Below, in pieces: positions 1 through 12,175 of a stretch of DNA of 64,000 bases (position 1 is its first letter; every line of letters starts with the position of its first letter). The notes beneath the pieces were generated by a model. That model did not search any database, was not told where the DNA came from, and was given only the letters and a program-made list of their open reading frames with translations. Origin of the DNA: Liquidambar formosana (taxonomy: Eukaryota; Streptophyta; Magnoliopsida; Saxifragales; Altingiaceae); NCBI GenBank assembly GCA_039720395.1, contig CM077826.1:33874687-33938686 (forward strand), read 5' to 3'. The translations under genes and the position numbers were made by a program.

Positions 1-250
1 GATGTAGGTGTCTATAGGATTTGCCCAGAACCTTCCCACATCGTAACTTAGCCCCCAAATCCATTTTCTGGTTTTAAAGACTTAGCCTTTCCTTTCAAAA
101 TGGAGTCATGTGGTTTTTGAAAATAAAACATTTTTATGGTTTTCCTCTTTTCCTTAAAAAAATGAGGTGGCGACTCCTTTTTGTTTGTTGTCTTTCACCT
201 CTGTATTTTTTGCCAAACCCTTGTGGGCCACGCTTTTTCGTGGGTTCACA
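1..250 (+). mobile_element. 3' end of a gypsy-like LTR (partial)
   Basis: This stretch matches 40710-40955 almost base for base, including the segments around TGGCGACTCC and the terminal GGGTTCACA. That second copy is the 3' end of the 3-kb solo LTR described below, so this window opens inside a same-strand copy of the same LTR, which ends with CA at 250. Whether it is a solo LTR or the LTR of a complete element cannot be seen, because the rest is outside the window. Confidence 0.75.
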
Positions 251-1990
251 GTTATGTTTATACAAATCTAGTTAATTATTTACCTATTAGTTGGATTTAA
301 TGGAAGAATGGGTACTTAGAAGCGATGCACTTATTCTTGATTCTAAAGAAGTGTAAAGTTGGGTGAGTATGGACCAACCAGCACAAATCAAGTGAAGAAC
401 GATTTTTTAGTTTTAAACAAAGGTAGAGTTGTAGAAAGTTCATGCACATTTTTTTTCTACAATACATAAACAACATTTATGAACTGAAAGTAATAGAGAT
501 GTTCATTTTATAATATGTAGAAAACATGTCAGACGAATAGAATGATTAGAATGTTGGTAAGCAATGGGAGGATGGTATAGATGGTGGTATACAAGAACAA
601 CGACTGAGATTGAGATGGTGTTAGTCTTAATGAAGACGGTGAAGATTGGTTAATTTGATATTAATTTATTTGTTAAGTTTAGATATTAGGGATTTTAATT
701 ATTTTTCTATTTGCTAAATTGGAAGTTGAGTTGTACAAGTTTTTTTGACAAATCGATAACTTCGGATACCCTATTTATAGATGGGACCATGTCGAATTTT
801 ACATTGGATTTTGTTCCATTTAAAATGACTTAGTAGAGTTTTGATATGTGATTTATTAAGTATGTCATTGTGAAATCTGGGTAATGATGTTGTGATTGGA
901 TAGTGCTATGAGTTGTACGGGTTTTTTTGACAAATCGACACTTTGGGATGTCCTGTTTACAGATGGGATCATGCCAAATTTTACATTGGATTTTGTTTTG
1001 TTTAAAATAATTTAGTAGAGTTTTCATATGTGATTTATTAGGTATGTCATTGTGAAATCCGGGTAATGTTGTGATTGGATATTGATATGAGTTGTACCTA
1101 AATTGTTATAAATATTACTTGATCCTCCATCATATGCGTGGAGTTTATTTTCATTGTTAAAAATTTTCCCCATTGTTAAATATAGAGTCAAATTTGACAA
1201 CTCAACAACTCATACATTGGAGCACTAATTTTTCTGAATGATTTAAAATTTTCATTTGCCTCCTCGTATTTTTTATTTTTTTTGTTGGTTCAAAGGGAAA
1301 GAACAAAAAATAAATTACACCTGGACTGCCAGTAAAGCGACTGCATCAAGCGACTGCATCAATTAACAGAAGAGTCCCTAGGCCATAATAGCTGCATTTG
1401 CCTGCTCGTTGGTTCTTTCATTGGAGTTGTTCTAAGTTTTTCTTAAATATTCTCCATTAGCGGCATGACTGTGGACATAGTAGCTACATTAGTAATTATT
1501 TTTTAAAAGTGCAAGCTTTGCTTAGTTTATAAGTTATTTGGAAACTCATATTAAAAGGGAAAAAGGGAAAAAAAACTAAGTTTTTCACAACCCACATCAA
1601 ACCCTTTTTCTTAATCTAGAACTAGACCTGTTAATGAATTGGATTTTGATCAGAATCCAATGATGGACTGTTCTTAATCTAGAACTAGACCTCTCAGAGG
1701 TTGCAATGCTTGGTGGTGTAGTTTAGCAGTGTACTAATATCATACATGGGCATACCTATGTTCAAAATTTGATATTAGATTTTTCTAATTATATATACTT
1801 GCATTTAGGTTTTCTTCTTCCTTGGAATTGTTTGTTGGGTTTGTGCTTCTTAAAAGTTATGAAGTCATTCATAAGTGTGAAAAAATTTGTGGTCTAATCG
1901 GATTAAAATGCACTTGTGCTTCCTTTCTAAGGGTAACCTTAACACACTTAGTCCTATTTGAGGTGCAATGGCTAGAAAATCTGAACCTGC
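251..1990. other. Non-genic AT-rich interval
   Basis: No gene is supported here. The short open frames in this stretch have no recognisable domain and no codon signature. The interval contains the 180-bp tandem duplication at 728-1088 and a short repeated phrase (AATCTAGAACTAGACCT at about 1614 and 1676). Confidence 0.6.
728..1088. repeat. Two-copy tandem duplication, unit about 180 bp
   Basis: 728-909 and 910-1088 are diverged tandem copies. Each begins GAGTTGTAC and contains TTTTTTTGACAAATCGA, an ACATTGGATTTTGTT stretch and TATGTCATTGTGAAATC. A third start (GAGTTGTACC) follows at 1089 and then diverges. The copies differ by scattered substitutions, so the duplication is not recent. Confidence 0.8.
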
Positions 1991-1995
1991 ACTTC

Positions 1996-2227
1996 TGTAA
2001 AATATAAATATTGGGAAATCCCTCATACCAATTGGTATGGGATACAATGTATTTATAATAATAAGAATGGTGTACATACTCAACAGTAGCCAATCAGCAT
2101 ATACAAGATTACATAAATCAAGGGATACAAAAAGGTACAGAATGATCTCTTAACTAAAGAAGGGTCTGGCATCACTCAAAGTCAACACACAGATGCTTAG
2201 CATATTTAGCTTGGAGTTTCTTTAACA
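1996..2227 (-). repeat. 3' LTR of copia-1
   Basis: The LTR is 232 bp. In element sense it begins TGTTAAAGAAACTCC and ends TTTTACA. It contains a perfect 16-bp palindrome CATACCAATTGGTATG (2024-2039), also present in the other LTR at 6560-6575. A purine tract (complement of CCCTCCCTCAAAA, 2228-2240) lies directly upstream in element sense. Confidence 0.93.
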
Positions 2228-2234
2228 CCCTCCC

Positions 2235-3837
2235 TCAAAATCAATGTCGAGGAGATGGTGAGTTTGTCCCGTAAATCCTGGAAATGCCGTAAAGGAAGCC
2301 CTTTTGTAAGAATGTCAACAATCTGAGACTCACTAGGAACAAATAAGACTCGAAGTGCACCCTGAGCAACCCGTTCACGAACAAAATGATAATCGATTTC
2401 AATGTGCTTTGTTCGAGCATGAAGGATAGGATTAACGGCAAGATAGGTGGCACTAACATTGTCACAATATAAAGTGGGAGGAGTAGAGAGATGGACACCA
2501 AGATCTTTAAGAATATACTAAACTCATGTCAGATCGGTTGTTGTAAGAGCAAGGGAGCGATATTCAGCTTCAGCAGAAGAGCGAGAGACAGTGGCTTGCT
2601 TTTTAGAAAACCACAAGATTAAATTGGGGCCAAGAAAGATACAACTACCCGACGTAGAACAGCGATCATCTGGGGAACCAGCCCAATCGGCATCAGATTA
2701 AGCTGTGAGAGTAAGTTTTGAAGAGGCATGAAGCACTAAACCATAGCCAAGAGTGCCTTTAAGATACCAGAGAATACGTTTGACAGCCGCAAAGTAAACA
2801 TCTGTAGGAGCATGCATGAATTGGCATACTTGATTGACGCCATAAGCAATATCAGGCCGTGTCATGGTAAGATATTGTAGAGCACCCACAATGCTACGAT
2901 AAGTGGAACCAGCCGAAAGAGACGTGCTATCTTGAGAGGATAACTTGCGACCAGAGGGAACAGGGGTTGATAATGGTTTAGCTTCCAGCATATTGGATCG
3001 GCATAAAAGGTCCAGTGTATATTTGGTTTGGGACAACACAAGGCCAGTGGGAGTCCGAGTGGCTTCAATTCCAAGAAAGTAGTGCAGTTCGCCCAAGTCC
3101 TTCATATCAAATGCACAACCCAACTGAGAAATAAGGTGATTAATAATAGTAGAAGAAGAACCAGTGATGATAATGTCATCAACATAAACAAGAAGAACCA
3201 CTATGCCCTTGGAGTGATGAAGGGTAAACATAGAAGAGTCCGATTTGCTAGAAACAAACCCAAATTCAGTTAAATAGGTGCTAAAGCAATGAAACCAAGC
3301 TCGAGGGGCCTACTTAAGACCATAAATAGCTTTATGAAGTTTGCAGACATAATGAGGATAATTAGTATCAGTGAACCTAGGTGGTTGATGCATATAGACA
3401 TCCTCTTGAAGATGACCATGAAGGAAAGCATTTTTTACATCCAATTGTCGAATATGCCAAGAGCGAGAAATTGCAACACTAAGCACTGTGCGGATGGTTG
3501 TGGGCTTTATAACAGGACTGAAGGTCTCATCAAAATCAAGGCCTGGTAATTGATTAAAGCCTTTGGCAACAAGTCTAGCTTTATGACGCTCAATTGTGCC
3601 ATTAGAGCGACGCTTAATCTTGAAGACCCACTTGCAACCAACTATATTCTGTGAAGGTGAAAAGGGTACAAGAGAGCAAGTTTGGTTGCGAAGAAGAGCA
3701 TTGAATTCGTCATGCATTGCTTTCTTCCATTCAGGGTGGCGAACAGCTTGAGAGAAAGAGGTTGGTTCAACAGGTTCAAGGAGGGTAATAGTAGATAAGA
3801 GGCAATAGGAAATTGGGTAACGGGAGGAAAGGTACAC
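2235..3837 (-). pseudogene. copia-1 reverse transcriptase and RNase H, disrupted
   Basis: Read leftwards, 3837-3310 encodes the first half of a copia reverse transcriptase, with motifs such as [29 protein letters not shown] and the ending YGLK. A TAG stop replaces the Gln that normally follows YGLK. 3231-2698 continues with the catalytic LVYVDDIIITG box and then RPDIAYGVN. RNase H follows from 2697 to 2235, with [17 protein letters not shown] and the TKHIEIDYHFVRE box. It is broken by a TAA just before the first RNase H Asp box and by further stops near 2520 where Trp and Gln codons are expected. The multiple stops make this a pseudogene. Confidence 0.9.
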
Positions 3838-4060
3838 TTTAGGCTTACGTGTACCATCTCGGGTTCGGGTAATTATTGGGTGCTAGGAGATAACAAGAGG
3901 TGGGAGGGGAGAAGGGGGAGAAGCAATATGAGGTATATCATTGGTGTCAGCATTACAATTTGGTGGTAGAGAAGAAGCAATAGGTGGGGGGGGTGGCATG
4001 AGTAGTGGAAGGATCAGGGGCAAGAGGTAAAAGATTGTGAAGAGGAATGAGGGTAGTGGA

Positions 4061-5914
4061 CTAAGTTAGAGTGTGGGAAGAGTTTGTTGGGGTCAAATCA
4101 TGAAGCTGAGGATTGAGCCACATAGCAAGTGTATTTAGATCAGTGGGCCGATGAGAAGGAGAAAGGCCTACAAAAGGAAACAAAGTTTCATCAAACGCCA
4201 CATGACGAGAAATAAAAACACGCCCTGTAGTAGGCTCAAGACATTTATAGCCTTTATGAGAAGCAGAGTAGCCAATAAAGATGCATGCCATAGTACGAGG
4301 TTGGAGTTTTGACGTGTTGTATAGCGTCAAAAGGGGATAGCAACAACAACCAAATGCTCGCAAAAAGCTATAGTCAGGAGAGCGAGCAAAGAGTTTCTCA
4401 AATAGAGAGATAAGACCCAGAACTGAGCTTGGCAGCCTATTAATAATATATATTGCTGTAGTGAAAGCTTCCAGCCAGAATGCAAAAGGCAAGCGACTTT
4501 GATCCAATAGGGTCAGACCCGTTTCAACTATGTAGCGGTGTTTCCGTTCAGCCACTCCGTTTTGTTGGGGAGTGTGTGGACATGAAAATCTTTGAGTGAT
4601 ACCATGAGTGTTGAGAAATGCTTGAAATGGTTTACCAATGTATTCACCACCATTATCTGATTGCAAAATTTTAATTTTTGTATCAAACAAATTTTCAACC
4701 ATGTTCTTAAACTGAATGAAACAGTTAAAGGCATCAGATTTCCGAACTAGAGGGTAAATCCATGAAAATCTGGAGTAATCATCAACCAATAAGAAATAAT
4801 AGCGAAAGCCACGATGAGAAATGACTGGAGAAGCACCCCATAAATCAGAATGAATTAAATGTAATGGAGAAGTAGCCATTGAATTAGATAATGGAAAAGG
4901 TAGCCTGGTAAGTTTCCCAGCCATACAACTTGGACATAAACCAGTAGCGCTTTTGGCAGAACCATAGAAAGAAAGGCACTTATTAGAAACTAATTTATCA
5001 AAAATGCGTCTGTTTGGATGTCCTAAACGCATGTGCCAAAAATCTGCTGAAGCACGAACTCCTAAAAACACCATCTGTGGAGAGGATTTGTTGTTCAACC
5101 CATCAGGATGTCGAAGTGGAATAGGATATAAACCCCCTCTAGTCAGCCCTTTGAGAAGAACTTTCCCCATGCATCGATCCTTAACATAAAAACCTAAAGA
5201 GTGAAACACAAAAATGCAGTCATGTTCTTTGGTAAATTGAGCAACTGAAAGCAAGTTTTTCTGAATTGCAGGCACATATAGCACATTATTTAAACTGAAA
5301 GAAGTGGCAGGAGTGTCTAAGTGAATATTACCAAGTTGAGCAATAGGTAAACCAATGCCATTACCAACAAGAACTTGATCATGACCACGATAATCAGTAC
5401 GACCAGTCATAAGAGAAGAGTCTGCAGTCATGTGGTTTGTTGCTCCTGTGTCAGGATACCATTGTGGATCATAAGGAAGAGATTGAGAGAGATTCATTGC
5501 TGCAAAGGATTGGGGAAGATCATCAGATTGGTACACCTGATTATACCGCTGATAGCATTTGAGGGCAGAGTGACCCTTTTTGTTGCATATCTGACAGATA
5601 ATAAAGGGACGATCTAGATTGGGAGCATATCCAAGAATGCTGGGTGCAGCAGCAGCAGCTTGCTTTCCTTGCATACCATCACGAGATCGACCTCGTCCTC
5701 CACCACGAGAGTTAAAACCACGGCCTCTGCCCCGAGTATTACCGCGGCCACGTCCACGGTTAGAATTAACAAAAAGTGCTGTAGTGGGATTGGACAGATT
5801 TTGAGTCTGATGCAAGAATTCCATTCGACTTTCATGATTAAAGAGTATAGCTCGAAGGTCATCAAAAGATAGAGGAGAAGGACGAGTGGTGAGGGAAGGT
5901 AACAAGAGATTCAT
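4061..5914 (-). pseudogene. copia-1 gag zinc knuckle, protease and integrase (long open part of the polyprotein)
   Basis: This 617-codon open stretch holds, in order, an Arg/Gly-rich segment (RGRGRGNTRGRGRG), a CX2CX4HX4C zinc knuckle (CQICNKKGHSALKC), the aspartic protease site (PDTGATNH), the gag-pre-integrase HX-LGH box (HMRLGHPNRR), and the integrase core with SDLWGASP, a DDYSRFSW segment, SDNGGEY and PQQNGVAERKH. It is the best preserved part of the element. It joins the upstream gag segment (5862-6164) only through a frameshift near 5915-5940, so no complete polyprotein is encoded. Confidence 0.92.
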
Positions 5915-6467
5915 AGTCTAAGCCAAGACCATTTAAAGTATGGAGAACAAGATCAGCATCATCAACAGGTTTTCGAATGATAGCAAGAGCATCAGTAAGA
6001 ATCTTCACTTGATTAAGACATTCAGAAATAGACAAAGTGCCTTTCCTGATGGTCTGGAGTTGAGCTCTTAATTGTAATATTCTGGCTTGAGAACGAGAAG
6101 CAAAGGACTTCTCAAGAGATTCCCAAACTGATCGAGAAGTGGGTAATCCAACCACTTGAGCCAAGATTGGTTCTGAAAGAGTGGCATTAATCCAACTGAG
6201 AAGAAGTTAATCGACACAATACCAAGTCACATAATCAGGATTGATAGTATTAGGCTGAAGAGATTGTTGAGGTGTTTCCAAAGACCCATCAACATACTTA
6301 TAGAGGTTTTGGTACCTAAGAATGGGAATCATTTGGCTTTGCCATAACAGGAAGTTGTCTTGATTAAGTTTGATGGAGACAAGGGCAGTGATATTTTGGA
6401 GACTAGGAACCAAGGGAAGAATGGAGGAAGAAGAAGATGATGAACTGGAAGATGAATCAGAGGCCAT
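5862..6467 (-). pseudogene. copia-1 gag N-terminal part, broken
   Basis: The reading frame starts at the ATG at 6467 (MASDSS followed by a serine run), shortly downstream of the primer binding site. It encodes the copia gag signature KLNQDNFLLWQSQM. A TAA stop at about 6207 interrupts it where similar gag proteins continue. The frame then resumes at 6164 (LPTSRSVWESLEKSF) and is lost again by a frameshift near 5920. In family terms this is the UBN2/retrotran-gag domain that forms the virus-like particle. Confidence 0.85.
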
Positions 6468-6520
6468 GAGAGATAGACGAGTTTAGCAAGGGGGAAAAAT
6501 GCAAAGAAGAAGCCCTAAGG

Positions 6521-6531
6521 CTCTGATACCA
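6521..6531 (-). other. Primer binding site of copia-1
   Basis: CTCTGATACCA on the plus strand is TGGTATCAGAG in element sense and directly abuts the 5' LTR. This is the classical plant copia site complementary to the 3' end of initiator methionine tRNA. Confidence 0.92.
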
Positions 6532-6765
6532 TGTAAAATATAAGAATTGGGAAATCCCTCATACCAATTGGTATGGGATACAATGTATTTATAATAATAA
6601 AAATGGTGTACATACTCAATAGTAGCCAATCAGCATATACAAGATTACATAAATCAAGGGATACAAAAAGGTACAGAATGATGTCTTAACTAAAGAAGCG
6701 TCTGGAGAATCACTCAAGGTCAACACACAGATGCTTAGCATATTTAGCCTGGAGTTTCCTTAACA
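6532..6765 (-). repeat. 5' LTR of copia-1
   Basis: The LTR is 234 bp, TG...CA, matching 1996-2227. It is followed at 6766-6770 by ACTTC, the second copy of the target duplication. Confidence 0.93.
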
Positions 6766-6770
6766 ACTTC

Positions 6771-9110
6771 TTCTTATGAATTTTTTCTGTTCAAACACAT
6801 TTAATCATAACACAGATTATGATACAGTCTCAATTGTAATTAAAAGATAACCTCTGTCACAAGTTTAGTAGCTGGTTACCTTCATATCTAGCTGAGCAGA
6901 CAATTGGGTATGGTTTAAAGGTGTTATTTGGCAGAGGCATTTGACAATATAAAAGCTTGACCCAGGGACCTTTATATGCTTTGTATAGGAAAAAGCACTT
7001 GTCGGGATGTTCTAAAGCAATGAAGCACTATATGCCTGACTTTTCAGTGGACCTTCTTAAAACAAAATAGATAATGGGGTAATTGGATTTTTTTTTTTTT
7101 AAAAAAAAAAAAGGAAATAGAAGAGAGAGAGAGAGAGAGAAAATTGTGAAAGGGTTCAGATTTGGTTTTATGCTTTATACAAATCAGAATCATGGTTTAA
7201 TAATGGTTATACAAGGGAAATGTGAGATCCCAAAAATTATTTTCTTTGCTAATATATATATATTTTTTTTTTGGATAAGTCTTTGCTAATCTTGGCAAGC
7301 ACCAAAAAGTGATTTCTAATTGACTAAGCAGGATTAAGAAATTCCTAGGATTTCAAACTCCGGCGAAGCACCCAACAGTCATCATCGTTCTGTATCTTTT
7401 ATAAGACCCACAAAATAAAAATAAAAAAAAATAAAAAAGAGAGATTTATAAATATAATTGAAAGGTTGCAATAGCGGCATTTATGGGCTATTAGTGCATG
7501 CGGGCAGATTGCTCAGTAGAGCCTCAACTACCATTCAGAACACTAAATGCAAATTTATTTATAAAAACTTACAATTGATGTGATTTGTTAGGATTGAGGC
7601 TGGAAAGAACTCTGCAATCACTGTACCATACTGTCCCATGACTTCTGACGCACCAATCCCAATTTAAAATATATATATATATATATATCAAGTAAATTGT
7701 GTTGGACTGAAATGATTTACCCCAAAATCATGGTCGCATATCACGATTTTGGGGTAAATCGTTTTACACTAGCACGATTTTAAGGTCCAAATACCAATTT
7801 TATACGGGTTTAGATGGCCGTATAAAAATGGTATATAGACCTCAAAATCGTGTTGGGCCACCACGATTTACTCCAAAATTGTGATGGGCCACCACGATTT
7901 TAGGTTTCACAAACGCAAGCTATATGGGCTGATTTGGGTGTATAAAATAGGCCAAAATCATATTTGGGTCAGCACGATTTTGCAAAATTGTACTGACTCA
8001 CCACGATTAACCATAGATTTGGAAATAAGTTCTACTTGACCATTATTGCTGAATAAAGTTGGTCGTTGACCATATATGTGGAAAAGACCCTTTGCTTCTG
8101 GGCTCTTCTATGCGATTGGGCCACATCAGCATAAAAAAATGATGGGATCACCTATCAAAAGGTCTTGCGTAATTTATTATCTTCAAAAGATTTAATTAAA
8201 GATTTAACTGAATTGAATCAATTTTATACTTTCTACCCAATTAAAATACGGAGTATATACTAGTGTTATGATTTTTAAAATAAAATAAATAAATAAAGCA
8301 AAGATCATTAAACAAAGCAATTTGTTTAGAGAGGTAAAATAAATTCAGATATGACCTATTCAATTTCAATGTAGAAATTTTAAGGCAAAACTTATAGTAT
8401 TACACCATTCGATAGATGACTATTCAAGGTTATCCTCTATACAAAAATTCATCAAAAAATTACTTGCAATTTCATCATATGAACCAATCAAAGTTGACGA
8501 ATAATTTTAATTTATTAAATAGAGCATCAAGCTTTGATTGGCTTATGTGATCAAACCGTATAGTATTTTGTAGTGACTTTTTATATGTAGGATCTTTGAA
8601 AAATCCTTTATCCAACGGTATAGGTTTCGTCTTAAAATTTATACACTAACTCTGGAGAATGAGAGAAAGTTTATCAGTTTACCATTAATGAGGAGTTCCT
8701 CAATTCACCAATGAGGAGTCTTTCGTGACAGCTTTACCCTATCGTTGAAGGCAAAGTCAATCTTGTTGGGAGAAATTAACCTTTCTCTATCACATATAGC
8801 GATTAACACAAAAGAAAGAAAGAATTACAGAAGAAAGAACACAAAAATTTACGTGATTCCATCTAGTTGAGGTACGTCCACGGCGCACACACAATTCCAC
8901 TATGCTTTGAGACAAAAAAGAGTACAAGATACAAAAATTTCTGACGGTTAGTCCTCCTATATATGATGCCTGTAGTAATTAGGGTTAACATAGAATTATG
9001 GGAAAATATCTAAAATAGCCCCTCGAAACCCCTTGGGGGACTCCCCCAAACCCCCGGGCCAATCCTACTAACCAATATCATCATACTTCACATACCACAA
9101 CATGTCTTTA
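6771..9110. other. Non-genic interval with simple repeats and one strong hairpin
   Basis: No gene is supported. The interval contains a (GA)n run at 7122-7140, an (AT)n run at about 7669-7688, and a 16-bp perfect inverted repeat at 7714-7760. The latter sits within a 300-bp zone where CACGATTTT-like words recur on both strands. 8764-9102 has LTR-like ends (TGTTGGG...CAACA) but no matching target duplication. Confidence 0.6.
7714..7760. repeat. Perfect 16-bp inverted repeat (hairpin)
   Basis: GATTTACCCCAAAATC (7714-7729) and GATTTTGGGGTAAATC (7745-7760) are exact reverse complements separated by 15 bases. Related words (ATTTACTCCAAAATTGTG near 7864 and several CACGATTTT copies up to 8010) follow, so this may be one end of an unclassified foldback-type repeat. 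Confidence 0.7.
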
Positions 9111-10450
9111 CCAAGGACTTAAAAATCGCGATATATCGACGATATATCGCGATAAATCGCTATATCGGAGGGTAACGATACGATATCTCCTTGCGGTATT
9201 TGAAAAATTCAGAAAATGCAACATATCGACGATATATCACGATATATCGTCGATATCGAAAGATATTTGATAAATCGTGATTTATCTCTGGAAAATGGAA
9301 GATTTCGACGATATGTGGGAGATATATCGACGATATCAGGCGATATGTGGGAGATATATCGACGATATCGTCGATATATCCTCTTCTGTCGGTGCAAATT
9401 TTGAGAAATCTTTCAGCAACAGCAGAAGAAGAAGAAGAAGAAGAAAAGGAGATTGTTCATGCCGTCAGTCCCTCACCGACATCCTTGTCGCCATGAAAGA
9501 AGAAGGAGAAGAAGAAGAAAACACTTTTAAACCTGGTACGTGGTGTTGCTGCCAGCCTCACTGTTCTCGTCGTCACCATTGTCGTCTTTGCCGTCATCCT
9601 TATTGTCGAGCCTCCATGGCAGTACGAAAGAAGCCTTAGCCTCCTCTTTTGCTGGTCTGATTCTCAAGCCCTCTTGAGTCGTGAGGCTCAAATGCCTCCC
9701 TTTTTGTTTGTTTTTCTTTTTTTTTTTTGGTAAAGCAGCATATGCTTTAACTTTCACTTTATATTATTATAACATTTTTTAATAGAATATAATAACCTTG
9801 TTTTTTCTAACAAAAGACTCACTTTTAATATTTCTTTGCAAAAACAACCATATAATGTTTTACCTTGTAACCAACTAACACACAAAAACACCCAATGCCG
9901 ATTTTGATATAACTTGTATCAACATGTCCCTACCTGTCCATCATCTTTATATGATACATAGATAAAGATGATAGATTTGAGCTATCCAACCAAGAACTCC
10001 ATGTGATACTAGCCAATAGGCAAAAATGTTTTCTTTCTTTCTTTCTTTCTTTTTTTTTTTTTTTTTTCTGTCTAATTCATGACATTATTGATTTATTATT
10101 ATAAAAATGATATGTATTTATGTGACATTTAAATGTTAAATTTGTGTGAAAACTTTTTATTTACTAAGCGCGGTACATTTTTTTATACCCTACACAACAC
10201 ATATTTATACTATACACATTTAAATTACAATCTTTTGAGAATAAATTGATTATTAGAGTCTAAATTATTGTTTCTCAGAATTTTAATCAAAATATCCATG
10301 TTTAACTCAGAATATCCACCATATTTTTAAAACGATATCGATATTGTCGATATATCCATCGATATTGTCGATATATCCAACGATATATCCAATATATCCA
10401 CATTTTTTGACCTTCGATATATCCATCGATATCGATATTAAAGTCCTTGG
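9111..10450. mobile_element. Non-autonomous terminal-inverted-repeat element with CGATATATCG-rich ends
   Basis: The left end CCAAGGACTTAAAAATCG (9111) is repeated in reverse at the right end, whose complement reads CCAAGGACTTTAATATCG (10450). Inside both ends are dense palindromic words such as CGATATATCG, ATCGACGATAT and GTCGATAT (9126-9380 and 10330-10440). The middle has GAA-rich low-complexity sequence and no transposase. The flanking 8 bp (TGTCTTTA and TCTCTACA) agree at only five positions, so the target duplication is decayed or the borders are off by a few bases. The superfamily is undetermined, with hAT or Mutator both possible. Confidence 0.6.
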
Positions 10451-11893
10451 TCTCTACAGAGATTTTGAACCCAAACATGAGTGCGATGTTAATGTTTTGC
10501 AATTCAACATGGGATCTTAATTAATAGGGAAAAAAAAAAATTAAAAACTCATACATAATTTCCTTTCAATTTTGTTTCCATAACTAAGATTTATTTTTTT
10601 GTCCACCATAACCAATTCATTATCATCTAATGGCCCTATGGGCTAACGTTTTGCAAGCCTAAGTGTCGAGTTTACACCACGTTTCTCCATGAGGATGGAA
10701 TTATAAGCCTGCCTCCATATGATCGCTCCATCTTGTATTGGATGGTTAATGATGTATTTGTCCAAATAGGTTGTCCAAAAATTTTTTACCCACATGATGT
10801 TGTAGTTGGACTAACCAATAAAAAAAATCATTAAAAAATAATTATTCATAATAGATAAGTGAGGAGTTTTGCAAGCCTAAGTGTCAAGGTTAGTCACTGA
10901 CGACTAATGTCACATTAGTTGAACAAGCAAATTTAGATAAATATTTTGGACAATTTAACACTTTTACGTATAAGATATGAGGAAGGTGGTATATCAATTA
11001 GCACATCTTTCCAAAGAAAAGAAAAAGGAAAGAAAATGTGTAATAGGTGGTTTTTGGAGGCTGCTAGGTGGAGGAATTCAGAACTTAGGGGTTGCCACAT
11101 AGTTACAAATAAACGATATTAGTAAAATTTCAAATAAATAAAACACTTTAACCATGTCAACCAATTTCTCCCGTTCTTTTTTTTTTTTTTTGGGGGGGGG
11201 GGGGGCATAGTTGGAGTTGCAGGGTTCGAACCTTAATTTATTCTAATCCTATTTTTTACTACACCCTCCTTTACAACTAGACTGGCGTAATGGCTTTTCC
11301 TATGATTATATTTCACATTGTCCTGATTGTGAAGCCAATCATTAAAGGAGACTAAGCAAGCAAATTGGATTTTTTTAAAAAGAACGTGGGAAGCTGTTTA
11401 ATTTTACGTGGGTGAGTGGGTCAAAATTCGCCTACAATAATTGCAGCCGCGGAAACCATGCGTGGTGTTGATGCATTGCATTCTAAGCCAATCAAAATGG
11501 AATTGGATTCTGGAGAAGAATTATTTTTCCAGTCTGATTCTCAGTTGTCCATGGTGTACCATGGAATTCAATTCTCTTCTAGTAGTCAGTAGTGTCTGTA
11601 TTTTGCGCCTTCCCCGCTTACAAGCACGCAGGGAATAATTCTCCCTCGAATGGGGCCTCTGCATTGTTGATATTCTCTGCCATTAGGGGGAAAAACATGA
11701 TTCTAATAATAATAAATCCTGTTAGGGCATCAAATCTATCATTGTCTGCTTCCTTCCTGATTTCATCTCCTATATGAATCTCTAGAAAGATCTGTTTGGG
11801 CTTTTCACGTGCCAAACTTTGTTCCATCATATAGGAAATAGGAAGGAGCCTGCCCTAAAATGATGCACGTTATGAAGAAGCACTCACAAGTCA
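10451..11893. other. Non-genic interval
   Basis: No gene is recognisable. A T-run followed by a G-run (about 11177-11206) and scattered AT-rich sequence are present. The short frames at 11441-11830 have no known domain. Confidence 0.55.
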
Positions 11894-11898
11894 CAAGT

Positions 11899-12141
11899 TG
11901 TTATAAAACCAAGAATTTAGAACAAGTTATGAGGAGAATAAGATTTCTCATTCATCTTCTTTCTCTTCTTTCTCTCCGAATACATACTCTCTTCTTTCTC
12001 CCCTTCCCCTTTTATTTTTGTTTGCATTTATTCCTCATGATGGGATTACCTAACCCACTTATGATGGTGTTCCCATTATCACAAAGTGGAGGGGGTGTGG
12101 ACATCCACTCAATGTCCACTCAATGTTTAATATTCATAACA
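11899..12141 (-). repeat. 3' LTR of copia-2A
   Basis: The LTR is 243 bp and contains an 8-bp inverted repeat GTGGACAT...ATGTCCAC around a 7-base loop (about 12097-12119). The purine tract (complement of CTCCCCCTTGG, 12142-12152) is directly upstream in element sense. Confidence 0.93.
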
Positions 12142-12175
12142 CTCCCCCTTGGATGTCCACCAAACTAAGATAATG

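Larger units (their letters stand above)
1996..6765 (-). mobile_element. Ty1/copia LTR retrotransposon, complete but mutated (copia-1)
   Basis: The element is bounded by TG...CA LTRs (1996-2227 and 6532-6765) and flanked by a perfect 5-bp target duplication ACTTC (1991-1995 and 6766-6770). On the minus strand the order is 5' LTR, primer binding site TGGTATCAGAG immediately inside it, gag, protease, integrase, reverse transcriptase, RNase H, polypurine tract and 3' LTR, which is the Ty1/copia order. By eye the two LTRs differ at about ten positions plus a short indel (roughly 95-96% identity), so the insertion is not very recent. The coding region carries several stops and at least one frameshift, so it cannot move by itself. 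Confidence 0.95.

Noticed and set aside
8764..9102. Possible solo LTR (TGTTGGG...CAACA)
   Set aside because: The flanking five bases do not match and no second copy is present, so the borders cannot be supported.
9277..9639. 120-codon open frame on the plus strand
   Set aside because: It lies inside the inverted-end element, is built from GATATATCGACG and GAA repeats, and has no recognisable domain.
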